From positions 62,001 to 126,000 of the forward strand of contig NZ_MLYO01000045.1 of the NCBI RefSeq assembly GCF_001866665.1: a DNA stretch of 64,000 nucleotides. Reading direction: 5' to 3'. Below the pieces are notes generated by a model. It had not been told where the DNA came from. It ran no database searches and saw only the letters and a list, made by a program, of their open reading frames with translations. Shown one piece after another: positions 15,622-23,397 of the stretch. The translations under genes were made by a program, and so were the position numbers. Positions within the stretch are counted from its first letter, which is position 1; every line of letters begins with the position of its first letter. Origin of the DNA: Streptomyces monashensis. GTDB lineage: Bacteria > Actinomycetota > Actinomycetes > Streptomycetales > Streptomycetaceae.

Positions 15622-16374
15622 TTACGCGGCGGGGCTCACGCGGTGGGCGTAGACCTGCTCGATCCAGCCGGCCTTGAAGGCGGCCAGGTCATCGCGGAAG
15701 TTGGCCATCGAGGCACCGTAGGGCGCGACGACGCCGCCGGACTGGTCCGGCACGGACTGGCAGCCGTGCACCAGACGTCCGCCGAGGGCGGCGTGGGCCT
15801 TGATGGACTCGATGCGGCGGTGCTCGTTGAACCAGCCGCCGTGGTAGACCTCGTCGAGCATCCCGCCCATCTCGTCGTCCAGGTCGAAGACGACCGAGGT
15901 GGCGGCGGGGAAGAACCAGCACGGGCCGACGTTGGAGATGTGCCCGTCGAGCTCGACCTTGTTGAGTGCCATGAGCGTGGCCGCCTCGCGCAGCATCCGC
16001 AGGTGGTCGGCGGTGATCTGCGGCAGGCCGAGCCCGTCGAGGTGGTCGTCGCGGAACAGGTAGGCGTACACCTCGTAGGCGGTGGACAGCACCCGGGCGG
16101 CGTCCGAGGTGGACTCGCCATGGGCCTTGATGAAGTCCAGCGCGAGCTGCTCCACCGCGCTCTCGGTGGTCTCCTGCGCGTCCAGGAGCTGGGACTTGAC
16201 CAGCTCCCAGTCGGCGACGAGCCAGGTGTTGGACTCGAAGCGGAAGAAGTACTCGGCCGGGTCGATCGTGATACGCCGGCCGTCGACCTGGATGCCCGGC
16301 AGGCGGCTCCAGCGCTCGTCGAACGCCTCGGGCAGCTCGACCGTGATGGCCGTGGTGTCGATGGTGGTCACCAT
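15622..16374 (-). CDS. Protein of unknown function, divergent from an HTH-TPR regulator
   Basis: This soluble 250-residue protein starts at ATG 16374 with a GGAG site. No family was recognised. Visible features: a short beta-rich N-terminus (TTAITVELPEAF, IQVDGRRITIDP), a helical middle with DDHLDGLGLPQ and HISNVGPCWFFPA, an acidic DLDDEMGGMLDEVYHGG and a C-terminal helix. There is no signal peptide or membrane segment, and a single conserved-looking Cys pair is spaced far apart. It shares a 222-bp divergent control region with the HTH-TPR gene, which probably regulates it. Confidence 0.75.
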   Translation of the reverse strand: MVTTIDTTAITVELPEAFDERWSRLPGIQVDGRRITIDPAEYFFRFESNTWLVADWELVKSQLLDAQETTESAVEQLALDFIKAHGESTSDAARVLSTAYEVYAYLFRDDHLDGLGLPQITADHLRMLREAATLMALNKVELDGHISNVGPCWFFPAATSVVFDLDDEMGGMLDEVYHGGWFNEHRRIESIKAHAALGGRLVHGCQSVPDQSGGVVAPYGASMANFRDDLAAFKAGWIEQVYAHRVSPAA

Positions 16375-16596
16375 GTCTCCGTCTCTGATCGGCCGGATGC
16401 GGGCACAGGAATGCCCGAACCCGGAGCGGGCGTACGGAACTTCGGGAAGCCGCCCGGCCGAAGGGGGAGCCTGGTCACAGTGTCGGACCGGGCCGGGCGA
16501 CTGATGTTTAGTGAACACGCCGTCACGCACAGTGGGTACGGTGTGGGCGAGGCCAAGCGGTATACGCGGTTTACAGCCCCCAGGACGGAGGAGGTC

Positions 16597-17952
16597 ATGG
16601 CGGCACCCGACAAACCCCATGTCCGTTTACGCGAGGCCATCCACGCGATCGGCTGCACGTATGACGCGCTGGCCAAGGACGTGCGCCGGATCGCCGCGGA
16701 GAACGGCGAGATCATCCACACCAACAAGTCGGCGATCTCCCACTGGGTCAACGGCACCCGTCAGCCCACCGGACGGACCGGCCGTTACCTGGCGGAGGCC
16801 CTCTCCCGCCGGGCCGGCCGCCCCGTCACCCTCACCGAGATCGGCCTGTGCGACCCCGAGGTCGCCGTCCCTGACGACCCTGATCCTGTGGTCACGGTCA
16901 CCGACCTGGGCCGTGCCGACATGGAACGGCGCCGCTTCCTCGCCGTTGCCGCCTTCACGACCGCAGGCGTGGCCATGCCCTTGGCCTACGACCACGAGGC
17001 CGCGTCCCGGATGCTCCGCGCTCGCACCGGCAGGGCCCTGGTAGGAGCGGAGGATGTCGATGTGGTCCGCCAGATCACCGCCGTGTTCAGCGCGGCCGAC
17101 GAACGCCTGGGTGGCGGCCACGGGTTGACCACCGTCACCGCCTACCTCGCCGACACCGCCGCTCCGATGCTGCGTGCCCGTTTCGCCTCAGAAGCCTTGC
17201 GCCGGGCCGCCTTCGGCGCCGTCGCCGAGCTGGCCTACCTCGCGGGCTGGAAACACCACGACCTCGGCCAGGAGGGCGCCGCCCAGCGCTACTACCAGGT
17301 CGGCTACCAGCTCGCCTGCGAAGCCGATCCGCATGGTCACGCCGCCTGGATGATGCGCGCCCTCGCACACCAGGCCCTCAGCCTCAAACAGCCCCACCAC
17401 TGCGTCGACCTGGTCGAAGGTGCCCTCAGCCGTGGACTCGGCCGCGTAGACGGTCAGACCGAGGCCCTGCTCCACATCACCCACGCTCGCGCCTTCGCCG
17501 CAGTCAATGAGAAACCGGCAGCGGTGCGCGCCCTGCTGGCAGCTGAAGACGCTCTGCTCCGCGACGACGGACCCCAGCCCAGCTTCTCCCTCGTCAGCGG
17601 TCCGGCCGCCGGCACCGTCGCCAGCCACACGGCTCGCACCCTCACCGACCTCGCCGATCACGTCGGAACGGAGCAACAGCACCGTGACGCGCTCATCCGC
17701 TGGGACCCCGTGAAGTACAAGCGCGTCCACGCCCTCACCTACGCCGACCTCGGCGACAGCCTCGCCGCCCAGGCCCGCGCCGATGAGGCAGTCGCCGCCT
17801 GGAGCGAGGCCCTCACGCTGATGGACGGAATGACCTCCGACCGCACTCGCAAGGCCATCACCTCCATCCGATCAACCCTGGCGGTCTACCAGCGACGCAA
17901 AGTACCCGGCGCCGCCGAACTGGCCCGGCGCGCGCGGGAGGCGCTCGCCTAA
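16597..17952 (+). CDS. HTH-TPR transcriptional regulator
   Basis: This 451-residue protein has an XRE-like HTH at residues 8-70 (LREAIHAIGCTYDALAKDV, SAISHWVNGTRQP). Next is an odd twin-arginine-like segment MERRRFLAVAAFTTAG at about 109-124, then a long helical TPR-type sensor domain (residues 130-450, including ALAHQALSLKQPHHCVDLVE and YADLGDSLAAQARADEA). The architecture is common in actinomycete regulators that sense a ligand through TPRs. ATG 16597 has a strong GGAGGAGG site. One base separates its stop from the Nudix gene start region, so the two are co-transcribed. The probable target is the divergent unknown gene. Confidence 0.83.
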   Translation: MAAPDKPHVRLREAIHAIGCTYDALAKDVRRIAAENGEIIHTNKSAISHWVNGTRQPTGRTGRYLAEALSRRAGRPVTLTEIGLCDPEVAVPDDPDPVVTVTDLGRADMERRRFLAVAAFTTAGVAMPLAYDHEAASRMLRARTGRALVGAEDVDVVRQITAVFSAADERLGGGHGLTTVTAYLADTAAPMLRARFASEALRRAAFGAVAELAYLAGWKHHDLGQEGAAQRYYQVGYQLACEADPHGHAAWMMRALAHQALSLKQPHHCVDLVEGALSRGLGRVDGQTEALLHITHARAFAAVNEKPAAVRALLAAEDALLRDDGPQPSFSLVSGPAAGTVASHTARTLTDLADHVGTEQQHRDALIRWDPVKYKRVHALTYADLGDSLAAQARADEAVAAWSEALTLMDGMTSDRTRKAITSIRSTLAVYQRRKVPGAAELARRAREALA

Positions 17953-17953
17953 C

Positions 17954-18487
17954 ATGCCCACCAACCCGGCCGACGAAGGGACCCCCGTGGCTCAGCCGAC
18001 AACCGACGACCAGACCAAGGCGCTCAAGCCCGCCCATGAATCCATGACTCTGCTGGTCGCCGCCGTCATCGTCCACGACGAGGCCACCAACCGCGTGGTC
18101 CTCCTCCAGCGCAGCGACCAGGCCAAATTCGCCAAGGGCATGTGGGACCTCCCGGTCGGCAAGAGCGAGCCCGGCGAGCCGATCACCGCGACGGCAGTCC
18201 GCGAGCTGTACGAAGAGACCGGTCTGACCGTCAAGCCGGAAGCGCTCAAGGTCGCCCACATCATCCACGGCGCCTGGGGCGTGGAAGCTCCCAACGGCTT
18301 CCTCACGGTCGTCTTCGTCGCCCACGAGTGGTCCGGCGAGCCGGAGAATCGCGAACCGCGCAAGCACGCCCAGGTCCGCTGGGTCGACACCGACGCCATC
18401 CCCGAGGAGTTCGTGGAGACCACCGCCAGCGCCCTTCATCGCTATCTGGCCGACGGGCCCCAGGTGTCGCTGGACGGTTGGGACTGA
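17954..18487 (+). CDS. Nudix hydrolase
   Basis: This 177-residue protein has a complete Nudix box near residues 56-78: GKSEPGEPITATAVRELYEE, the GX5EX7REUXEE core, followed by TGL. It lies one base after the HTH-TPR gene. Nudix enzymes cleave nucleoside diphosphates linked to another moiety; the substrate cannot be read from the sequence. The pSAM2 element of Streptomyces encodes a Nudix-motif transfer immunity factor (Pif), so a role in element immunity is one possibility; membership in the cargo set with the kinase-like and methyltransferase genes is another. Confidence 0.9.
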   Translation: MPTNPADEGTPVAQPTTDDQTKALKPAHESMTLLVAAVIVHDEATNRVVLLQRSDQAKFAKGMWDLPVGKSEPGEPITATAVRELYEETGLTVKPEALKVAHIIHGAWGVEAPNGFLTVVFVAHEWSGEPENREPRKHAQVRWVDTDAIPEEFVETTASALHRYLADGPQVSLDGWD

Positions 18488-18707
18488 CTGGGCGGCTCTC
18501 GTTCGAGGCAAGTGCAGCCGGATGCCATCGCGTTCACAGCATCATGCACTGGGTGAATTCCTCCCAGTGGCGCCGTCGAGTATCTGAGACGCCTCGCCGC
18601 TCACCTACCGGCAGGGAACGCTCACGGCAACAGCCGATCCAGACGTACGGCGCGGCTCCACCGCCCAGCGCACGCGAGTGAGGCAGAGGGCCGGCAGGGC
18701 GCCGCGC

Positions 18708-18740
18708 GGCCGTGACCGGTCCCCCGTACCGGTCACGGCC
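18708..18740. terminator. Bidirectional terminator between Nudix and arsI genes
   Basis: A perfect 13-bp stem (GGCCGTGACCGGT and its complement) with a 7-nt loop sits between two convergent genes (stops at 18487 and 18778). It separates the six-gene set from the arsenic island. Confidence 0.85.
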
Positions 18741-18777
18741 CCGCTGGTGTGGAGGTTGGTCATGGGCCTGATCAGCA

Positions 18778-19230
18778 TCAGCCACCCGCAGCGACAGGTT
18801 CCTTTGCGTCTGCGGCGCCCGGGTCGGTGCAGCAGCTGCTGCCCTGCTGCTTGGTGAGAGTGTCGGCGTCGGCCTTGACGACGTACACCTCCCAGGGCTC
18901 CTGGCCGGGGCCGTGCACCCAGACCTTGTCCTGGAGGGCGTAGCAGCAGGTGGTGTCTGCTTCCTCGGTGGTGGTCAGGCCGGCCTCGCTCAGGCGGGTG
19001 GTGGCGGCATGGACGGACTCGGTGGATTCGACCTCGACGCCGAGGTGGTCCAGCCGGGTGGCCTCTTCGGCGGTGCCTTCGATGAGGACGAGCTTGAGCG
19101 GGGGCTCGGTGATGGCGAAGTTGGCGTAGCCGTCGCGGAGCTTGGCGGGTTCGGTGCCGAACAGCTTGCTGTAGAAGGCGACGGAGGCGTTGAGGTCGGG
19201 GACGCGGAGGGCGAGCTGTACGCGGGACAT
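18778..19230 (-). CDS. arsI: ArsI-type C-As lyase (VOC family; also annotated CadI)
   Basis: This 150-residue extradiol dioxygenase-fold protein cleaves the carbon-arsenic bond of trivalent organoarsenicals. MSRVQLALRV gives the metal ligand Gln5, LDHLGVEVE gives His62, and PWEVYVV gives Glu114; the vicinal thiols that bind arsenic are TTCCYA (Cys95-Cys96). A second vicinal Cys pair (SSCC) lies in the C-terminal tail. An AAGGAG site precedes the ATG. It is downstream of arsO on the same strand, 28 bases away, and is probably controlled by the divergent ArsR. The older name CadI (cadmium-induced protein) covers the same family. Confidence 0.9.
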   Translation of the reverse strand: MSRVQLALRVPDLNASVAFYSKLFGTEPAKLRDGYANFAITEPPLKLVLIEGTAEEATRLDHLGVEVESTESVHAATTRLSEAGLTTTEEADTTCCYALQDKVWVHGPGQEPWEVYVVKADADTLTKQQGSSCCTDPGAADAKEPVAAGG

Positions 19231-19258
19231 GGCGTATCTCCTTGGATGGGTGAGGAGT

Positions 19259-20629
19259 TCAGCAGCCGCCGGAGGTGGCGGCCGGCGTGACGACGTCGAT
19301 CTGGAGGGTGGACGGGGCGCCGCAGCAGCCGCCGCCTTCGCCACCCTGGGCGGCCGTGTCGGGGGCGTCGTAGAGGCCGGCGCCGCCGCACACGCCGGTC
19401 TCCGGCAGGGTCAGCTCGACGCGCTCGGCGGCGTCGCGGTCGCCGGCGAGCGCGGCGGCGATGGAGCGGACCTGCTCGTAGCCGGTGAGCGCGAGGAACG
19501 TGGGCGCTCGGCCGTAAGACTTCATGCCGACCAGGTAGAGGTCCTGCTCGGGGTGGGCGAGCTCGTTGACGCCGTGCGGGTAGACGGTGCCACAGGAGTG
19601 GACGTTCGGGTCGATCAGCGGGGCCAGCGCGATCGGGGCCTGGAGGCGTTCGTCGAGGCCGAGGCGGACCTCGGACAGGAACGACAGGTCGGGACGGAAG
19701 CCGGTCAGCACGACGACCTCGTCGACCGGGTCGAGGTGGCGGCCGTCCTCGGCGACCAGGACCAGCCGGTCACCGTCCCGTTCCACAGCCTGTGTACGGA
19801 AGCCGGTCACCGCGCTCGCGTGGCCGGCCTCGACGGCCGCCTTGGCACGCAGACCCAGGGCGCCCCGGGCGGGGAGCTGATCAGCCTCGCCGCCGCCGAA
19901 GGTGTTCGCGCCGATGCCGCGCCGCAGGACCCATGCCACGTGCGTGCCGGGCTCCTCCTCGGCCAGGTCGGCGAGGGAGGCCAGCGCGGTGAAGGCGGAG
20001 GCGCCGGAGCCGACGACCGCGGTGCGCCTGCCCGCGTACCGGGCGCGGACCAACGGGTCCCGTAGGTCTGGGACGCGGTAGGAGATGCGGTCGGCCGCCG
20101 CCTTCTCGCCGAGGGCGGGCAGGCCGTCGGCGCCGATGGGACTGGGGATGGACCAGGTGCCGGATGCGTCGATGACGGCTCGCGCGCTGATCCGCTCTTC
20201 ACGGCCGTCGGCCAGCTCGATGTGCACAGTGAAGGGCTGCTCGTCGCGGTCGGCGTCGACGATGCGGTCGCGGCCGGCGCGGGCGACGCCGGTCACGGTG
20301 GCGCCGTAGCGGATCTTGTCCCCGACGACGTCGGCGAGCGGCTGCAGGTACTGCTCGGCCCAGTCACCGCCGGTGGGGTAGGTGCCGCCGTCGGGGCGGA
20401 CCCAGCCGGTGGGGGCGAGAAGCTTCTCGGCGGCCGGGTCGGTGACCTCGGCCCACGGGGAGAACAGCCGCACGTGCGCCCAGTCGCGCACGGCGGTGCC
20501 CGCGGAGGGGCCCGCCTCAAGGACCAGCGGTTCGAGACCGCGCTCGACGAGGTGGGCGGCGGCAGCGAGGCCGACGGGGCCTGCGCCGATGACGACGACG
20601 GGCAGCTGGTGGGTGGCGGGCGCGTTCAC
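19259..20629 (-). CDS. arsO: ArsO-like flavin-dependent monooxygenase
   Basis: This 456-residue two-dinucleotide-domain flavoprotein has VVVIGAGPVGLAAAAH (FAD) at the N-terminus, TAVVGSGASAF near 190 for the NAD(P)H Rossmann site, and a late VVVLTGFRPDLSFL. The C-terminus is Cys/Gly-rich (GGGCCGAPS, then a terminal SGGC), unusual for the fold and suited to binding trivalent arsenic. Proteins of this type lie in Streptomyces ars operons (arsRBOCT) as ArsO; the reaction is not settled. GTG 20629 has an AAAGGGG site. It is divergent from arsR, and two 32-bp operator-like repeats lie in between. Confidence 0.83.
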   Translation of the reverse strand: MNAPATHQLPVVVIGAGPVGLAAAAHLVERGLEPLVLEAGPSAGTAVRDWAHVRLFSPWAEVTDPAAEKLLAPTGWVRPDGGTYPTGGDWAEQYLQPLADVVGDKIRYGATVTGVARAGRDRIVDADRDEQPFTVHIELADGREERISARAVIDASGTWSIPSPIGADGLPALGEKAAADRISYRVPDLRDPLVRARYAGRRTAVVGSGASAFTALASLADLAEEEPGTHVAWVLRRGIGANTFGGGEADQLPARGALGLRAKAAVEAGHASAVTGFRTQAVERDGDRLVLVAEDGRHLDPVDEVVVLTGFRPDLSFLSEVRLGLDERLQAPIALAPLIDPNVHSCGTVYPHGVNELAHPEQDLYLVGMKSYGRAPTFLALTGYEQVRSIAAALAGDRDAAERVELTLPETGVCGGAGLYDAPDTAAQGGEGGGCCGAPSTLQIDVVTPAATSGGC

Positions 20630-20686
20630 GGTGTCCCCTTTGCTTCGACGTTTGTCGATGGCTTGTGCGGCCAGCATGGCACCTGA

Positions 20687-20718
20687 TTCGACAAGCGTCA
20701 ACATAGACATTTATCGAA
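20687..20718. promoter_or_regulatory. ArsR operator copy 1 (arsO side)
   Basis: This 32-bp element, TTCGACA at one end and TATCGAA at the other, has the central GTCAACATAGA in common with 20770-20801; the two 32-mers agree at about 26 positions. It sits 58 bp upstream of the arsO start. Confidence 0.75.
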
Positions 20719-20769
20719 GTGCGTCCCCCACCGCTCTCGCTCGTTGACTGAGACCCCTCGTCCGCCTGG

Positions 20770-20801
20770 TTCGACATGTGTCAACATAGATGTATGTCGA
20801 A
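20770..20801. promoter_or_regulatory. ArsR operator copy 2 (arsR side)
   Basis: This second copy of the 32-bp element has perfect 8-bp outer arms (TTCGACAT / ATGTCGAA) and overlaps the ATG chosen for arsR, so ArsR binding would block its own promoter or start directly. A direct repeat spaced 83 bp from copy 1, it gives autoregulation and control of arsO-arsI. Confidence 0.78.
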
Positions 20802-21168
20802 TACCAAGGTGCTGCCGCTGGTCGAGCCCGACTCCGACGCCGTGGCGCCGTGCTGCCCGCCGCTCACCGAGCGCCCTTTCACGGCGGACGAGGCCGAGAC
20901 GGCCGCGCGGATGTTCAAGGCGCTGGGCGACCCGGTGCGGCTGCGGCTCTTCTCCGCGGTGGCCTCGCACGAGGGCGGGGAGGCGTGCGTGTGCGACATC
21001 TCCGACGTGGGCGTCTCCCAGCCGACCGTCTCCCACCACCTGAAGAAGCTCAAGGAGGCCGGTCTGCTGACCTCCGAGCGGCGCGGCACCTGGGTGTACT
21101 ACCGGGTCGAGCCCTCCGTGCTGGCCGCGATGGGCAAGCTGCTGACCATCGCGCCGGCTGCGGCCTGA
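20794..21168 (+). CDS. arsR: ArsR-family repressor (CVC type)
   Basis: This 124-residue winged-helix regulator has MFKALGDPVRLRLF opening the fold, CVCDISDVGVSQPTVSHHLK carrying both the metal site Cys65-x-Cys67 and the recognition helix, and GTWVYYRVEP the wing. An additional Cys20-Cys21 pair is near the N-terminus. It should release DNA on binding arsenite or related trivalent species. ATG 20794 lies inside an operator copy and has no clear ribosome site, so the message may be leaderless, or translation may start at ATG 20776. It is followed by the acetyltransferase gene 20 bp downstream. Confidence 0.9.
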   Translation: MSNTKVLPLVEPDSDAVAPCCPPLTERPFTADEAETAARMFKALGDPVRLRLFSAVASHEGGEACVCDISDVGVSQPTVSHHLKKLKEAGLLTSERRGTWVYYRVEPSVLAAMGKLLTIAPAAA

Positions 21169-21188
21169 CCTCGACCGGGGAGTACACC

Positions 21189-21695
21189 GTGAGCAGCCTG
21201 ACCAGCGTGACCGTCGCGCCGTTGGCCCCCGCGCATGCCGACGAGGTCCTGGCGATCTACCAGGCCGGAATCGACGAGGGCAGCGCCACCTTCGAGACGG
21301 CTGCCCCGACCTGGCCGGCGTTCGACGCCGCGAAGCTGCCCAGGCACCGCTTCGTCGCCCTGGACGAGCGTGAGGTCGTGCTCGGCTGGGTGGCCGCCAC
21401 GGCGGTCTCCGACCGCTGCGCCTACTCCGGTGTCGTCGAGCACTCCGTGTACGTCCAGCCCGACGCCCGCGGTCGCGGCGTGGCTTCCACCTTGCTCAAG
21501 GCACTGATCGACTCCACCGAGGCGGCCGGGATCTGGACCATCCAGTCCGGCATCTTCCCCGAGAACATCCCCAGCATCGCCCTGCACCTGCGGGCCGGCT
21601 TCCGCGTCATCGGCACCCGCGAGCGCATCGGGCGCCACCACGGCCACTGGCGCGACGTTGTCCTGGTCGAGCGCCGTAGTCCGGTCATCGACTGA
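21189..21695 (+). CDS. GNAT acetyltransferase, ArsN1/PAT type
   Basis: This 168-residue protein has the GNAT fold; VYVQPDARGRGVASTLL is the acetyl-CoA binding motif A, and IALHLRAGFRVIGTRERIG is the closing motif typical of phosphinothricin/arsinothricin acetyltransferases. It is 20 bp downstream of arsR and so likely induced by arsenic. ArsN1 enzymes acetylate the organoarsenical antibiotic arsinothricin and its phosphorus analogue; together with ArsI this points to organoarsenical defence. The family and the operon position are solid, the precise substrate is inferred. Confidence 0.82.
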   Translation: MSSLTSVTVAPLAPAHADEVLAIYQAGIDEGSATFETAAPTWPAFDAAKLPRHRFVALDEREVVLGWVAATAVSDRCAYSGVVEHSVYVQPDARGRGVASTLLKALIDSTEAAGIWTIQSGIFPENIPSIALHLRAGFRVIGTRERIGRHHGHWRDVVLVERRSPVID

Positions 21696-21704
21696 CCAAT
21701 CCGC

Positions 21705-23006
21705 TCACGTGCTGGGGACATCGGTGCCCTGCGGGTTCCAGAGCGCCGAATACTGCTTCACCTCTTCCGGTATGAGCTGGTTGTCTCCTTGCGTGCGCAG
21801 CAGGGTGGTGTCCCATGGGCGCGTCCCGTCAGTACGGGGAGTAAGCAACACACCGAGCGTCGCCGTCTGATCCGCCAGGCCCGTCTGCTGGTGCAGCTCG
21901 TGATGGCGCAGCAGGACATACGACTGAAAGGCCGCCTGGATATCGGGGCCGAAGCGTGTGGCGCACCCGAAGATCAGCTGTCGGGTGCCGGATGGAGCGA
22001 TGGAGCGGCGCCAGCGCCATTTGCAGTGCCCGGGGGGAACCTGACGCACATCGCGCAGCATGTCGAGCAGCAGCTGGCCCCACTCGGCGCGGGCGCCTAC
22101 CGGCAGCTCGTCGACCTCGGAGAGTAGGAGCAAGCGGTCGGCTTCGCTCATGTGTTGGCCGAGCGGGCTGATGGCGATGTCTTCGAGGATGATGCGCATA
22201 ACCCGGTGCGCGCGATCGGACCCCACCGGTGCCTGCGGAAGCTGCGGTACGGAGAAGCGGACCCCGCCGAGTTCAGCGACTTCAGGGCGTATCTCTCCGG
22301 GAGGCGCGTCGGCGTCCGCTGCAGCGAGGTCGTAATAGCGCACCGGTTCGTCCCCGAGAGCCACCGGGTCCATGTCGGCCACGCGGAAGAGGTAGTTGAC
22401 CACCGCGGTGGTCGAACGTAGCTGATTGAACAGGAAGTCCCAGTCCCGTCGAACCAGCGCCACGCAGGGCAGGCCGGGCAGCGCGCAGTCAACGATGGTG
22501 TCATCGGGTATGCGGTCGTGGTCGAGCACGACGACGCCGATCCACTCGTAGTCGTTGCCGTCGACGGTGAGAGTCTGGCCGCGTCCGTTCTCGAAATCGG
22601 CCGGGGCGGAACGCAGGCTACGCACAGTCCCCTTCGCCTGGCGCGCAGCTTTGGCGCCCCTGTTCCGCAGCCAGTTCCGCTCACTGGCATCGTCCTTGTG
22701 GGCGCCCTCCCGGCTTTTGACCTGAATGACAGCGCCCCGGCTGCCGGTCAGGAGCATCCGGTCGCCCAACTCCCGCTGCCCCGAAGAGACACGCTTGATT
22801 GCGGAGTGGCAGACGAAGTCAGGGAGCCCCCACGTGGCCGCTGCTCGATGAGCCGCCATCTCCGCTCCGGTCCCCTGGTCGACACCTTCCGGAAGGGGAA
22901 GCGCTGCCGGCACAGGCCGCACGAACACACCAAGGGCCGTTTCCACCACGAGAGTCAGCTCAGGCAGGTAGTCGTTCCCGGCCGCAGTGGGTCTTGCTTG
23001 CTCCAT
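21705..23006 (-). CDS. Predicted PD-(D/E)XK nuclease-like protein (function unknown)
   Basis: This soluble 433-residue protein was not assigned to a named family. The segment 60-100 looks like the restriction-endonuclease core: ELGDRMLLTG followed by AVIQVKSREG gives E79/D82 and a Q-x-K (95-97). The rest is mixed alpha/beta with YEWIGVVVLDHDRIPDD, LVRRDWDFLFNQL and a C-terminal region. Third-position GC is visibly lower than in flanking core genes. It stands alone and convergent with the acetyltransferase gene (9 bp between stops). A defence or DNA-processing nuclease is a guess from fold and context. Confidence 0.7.
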   Translation of the reverse strand: MEQARPTAAGNDYLPELTLVVETALGVFVRPVPAALPLPEGVDQGTGAEMAAHRAAATWGLPDFVCHSAIKRVSSGQRELGDRMLLTGSRGAVIQVKSREGAHKDDASERNWLRNRGAKAARQAKGTVRSLRSAPADFENGRGQTLTVDGNDYEWIGVVVLDHDRIPDDTIVDCALPGLPCVALVRRDWDFLFNQLRSTTAVVNYLFRVADMDPVALGDEPVRYYDLAAADADAPPGEIRPEVAELGGVRFSVPQLPQAPVGSDRAHRVMRIILEDIAISPLGQHMSEADRLLLLSEVDELPVGARAEWGQLLLDMLRDVRQVPPGHCKWRWRRSIAPSGTRQLIFGCATRFGPDIQAAFQSYVLLRHHELHQQTGLADQTATLGVLLTPRTDGTRPWDTTLLRTQGDNQLIPEEVKQYSALWNPQGTDVPST

Positions 23007-23071
23007 CGCCCTATTAGATGCCCCGCCCAGGAGCGCACGCAGCGAATTCCCTGATCTTGGCGACTTGGCGC

Positions 23072-23397
23072 CTACCCGAGCGAGGCAGCGATTTCACGAG
23101 CGGCTTCCCGAGCCGGCCGCCCGACCCCGATCAGCGTGGCCGAGGCCGGGCCGGTCCAGTCGCCGTAACCGAGCAGGTGCAGGCGCGGCTCGCTCACCGC
23201 ACGCGTGCCTTAGACGGCGATGTGACCGTGGCGATCCCAGCCGGAGCGGTGCCAGGTGGGACAGCGCCGGCCGGAAGCCGGTGCACCAGATGATCGCGTC
23301 CGCCTCGGCGCGCGACGCCCAGCGGGCGAAGGTGATAGCCGGCGGCAAGCCCGGACTGGCCACCGGCGATCACCACAACCGGAGCTGTCCGCGTCAT
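23072..23397 (-). pseudogene. Decayed flavoprotein (FAD-dependent oxidoreductase) remnant
   Basis: It starts at ATG 23397, overlapping the aquaporin stop (ATGA), with VVVIAGGQSGLAAGYHL, an FAD motif. The reading then changes frame to AIIWCTGFRPALSHL, the late NAD(P)H-domain motif, and changes again to LLGYGDWTGPASATLIGVGR and a stop at 23072. The middle of the gene (about 250 codons) is gone and at least one further frameshift is present. The parent was a flavoprotein related to those beside actinobacterial arsenic genes. Its position shows that the aquaporin-arsR unit once had a third gene. Confidence 0.85.

Noticed and set aside
20794..21168. arsB/acr3 pump expected in the arsenic island
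   Set aside because: No 10-helix transporter is encoded between 18.7 and 25.1 kb; only the aquaglyceroporin is present.
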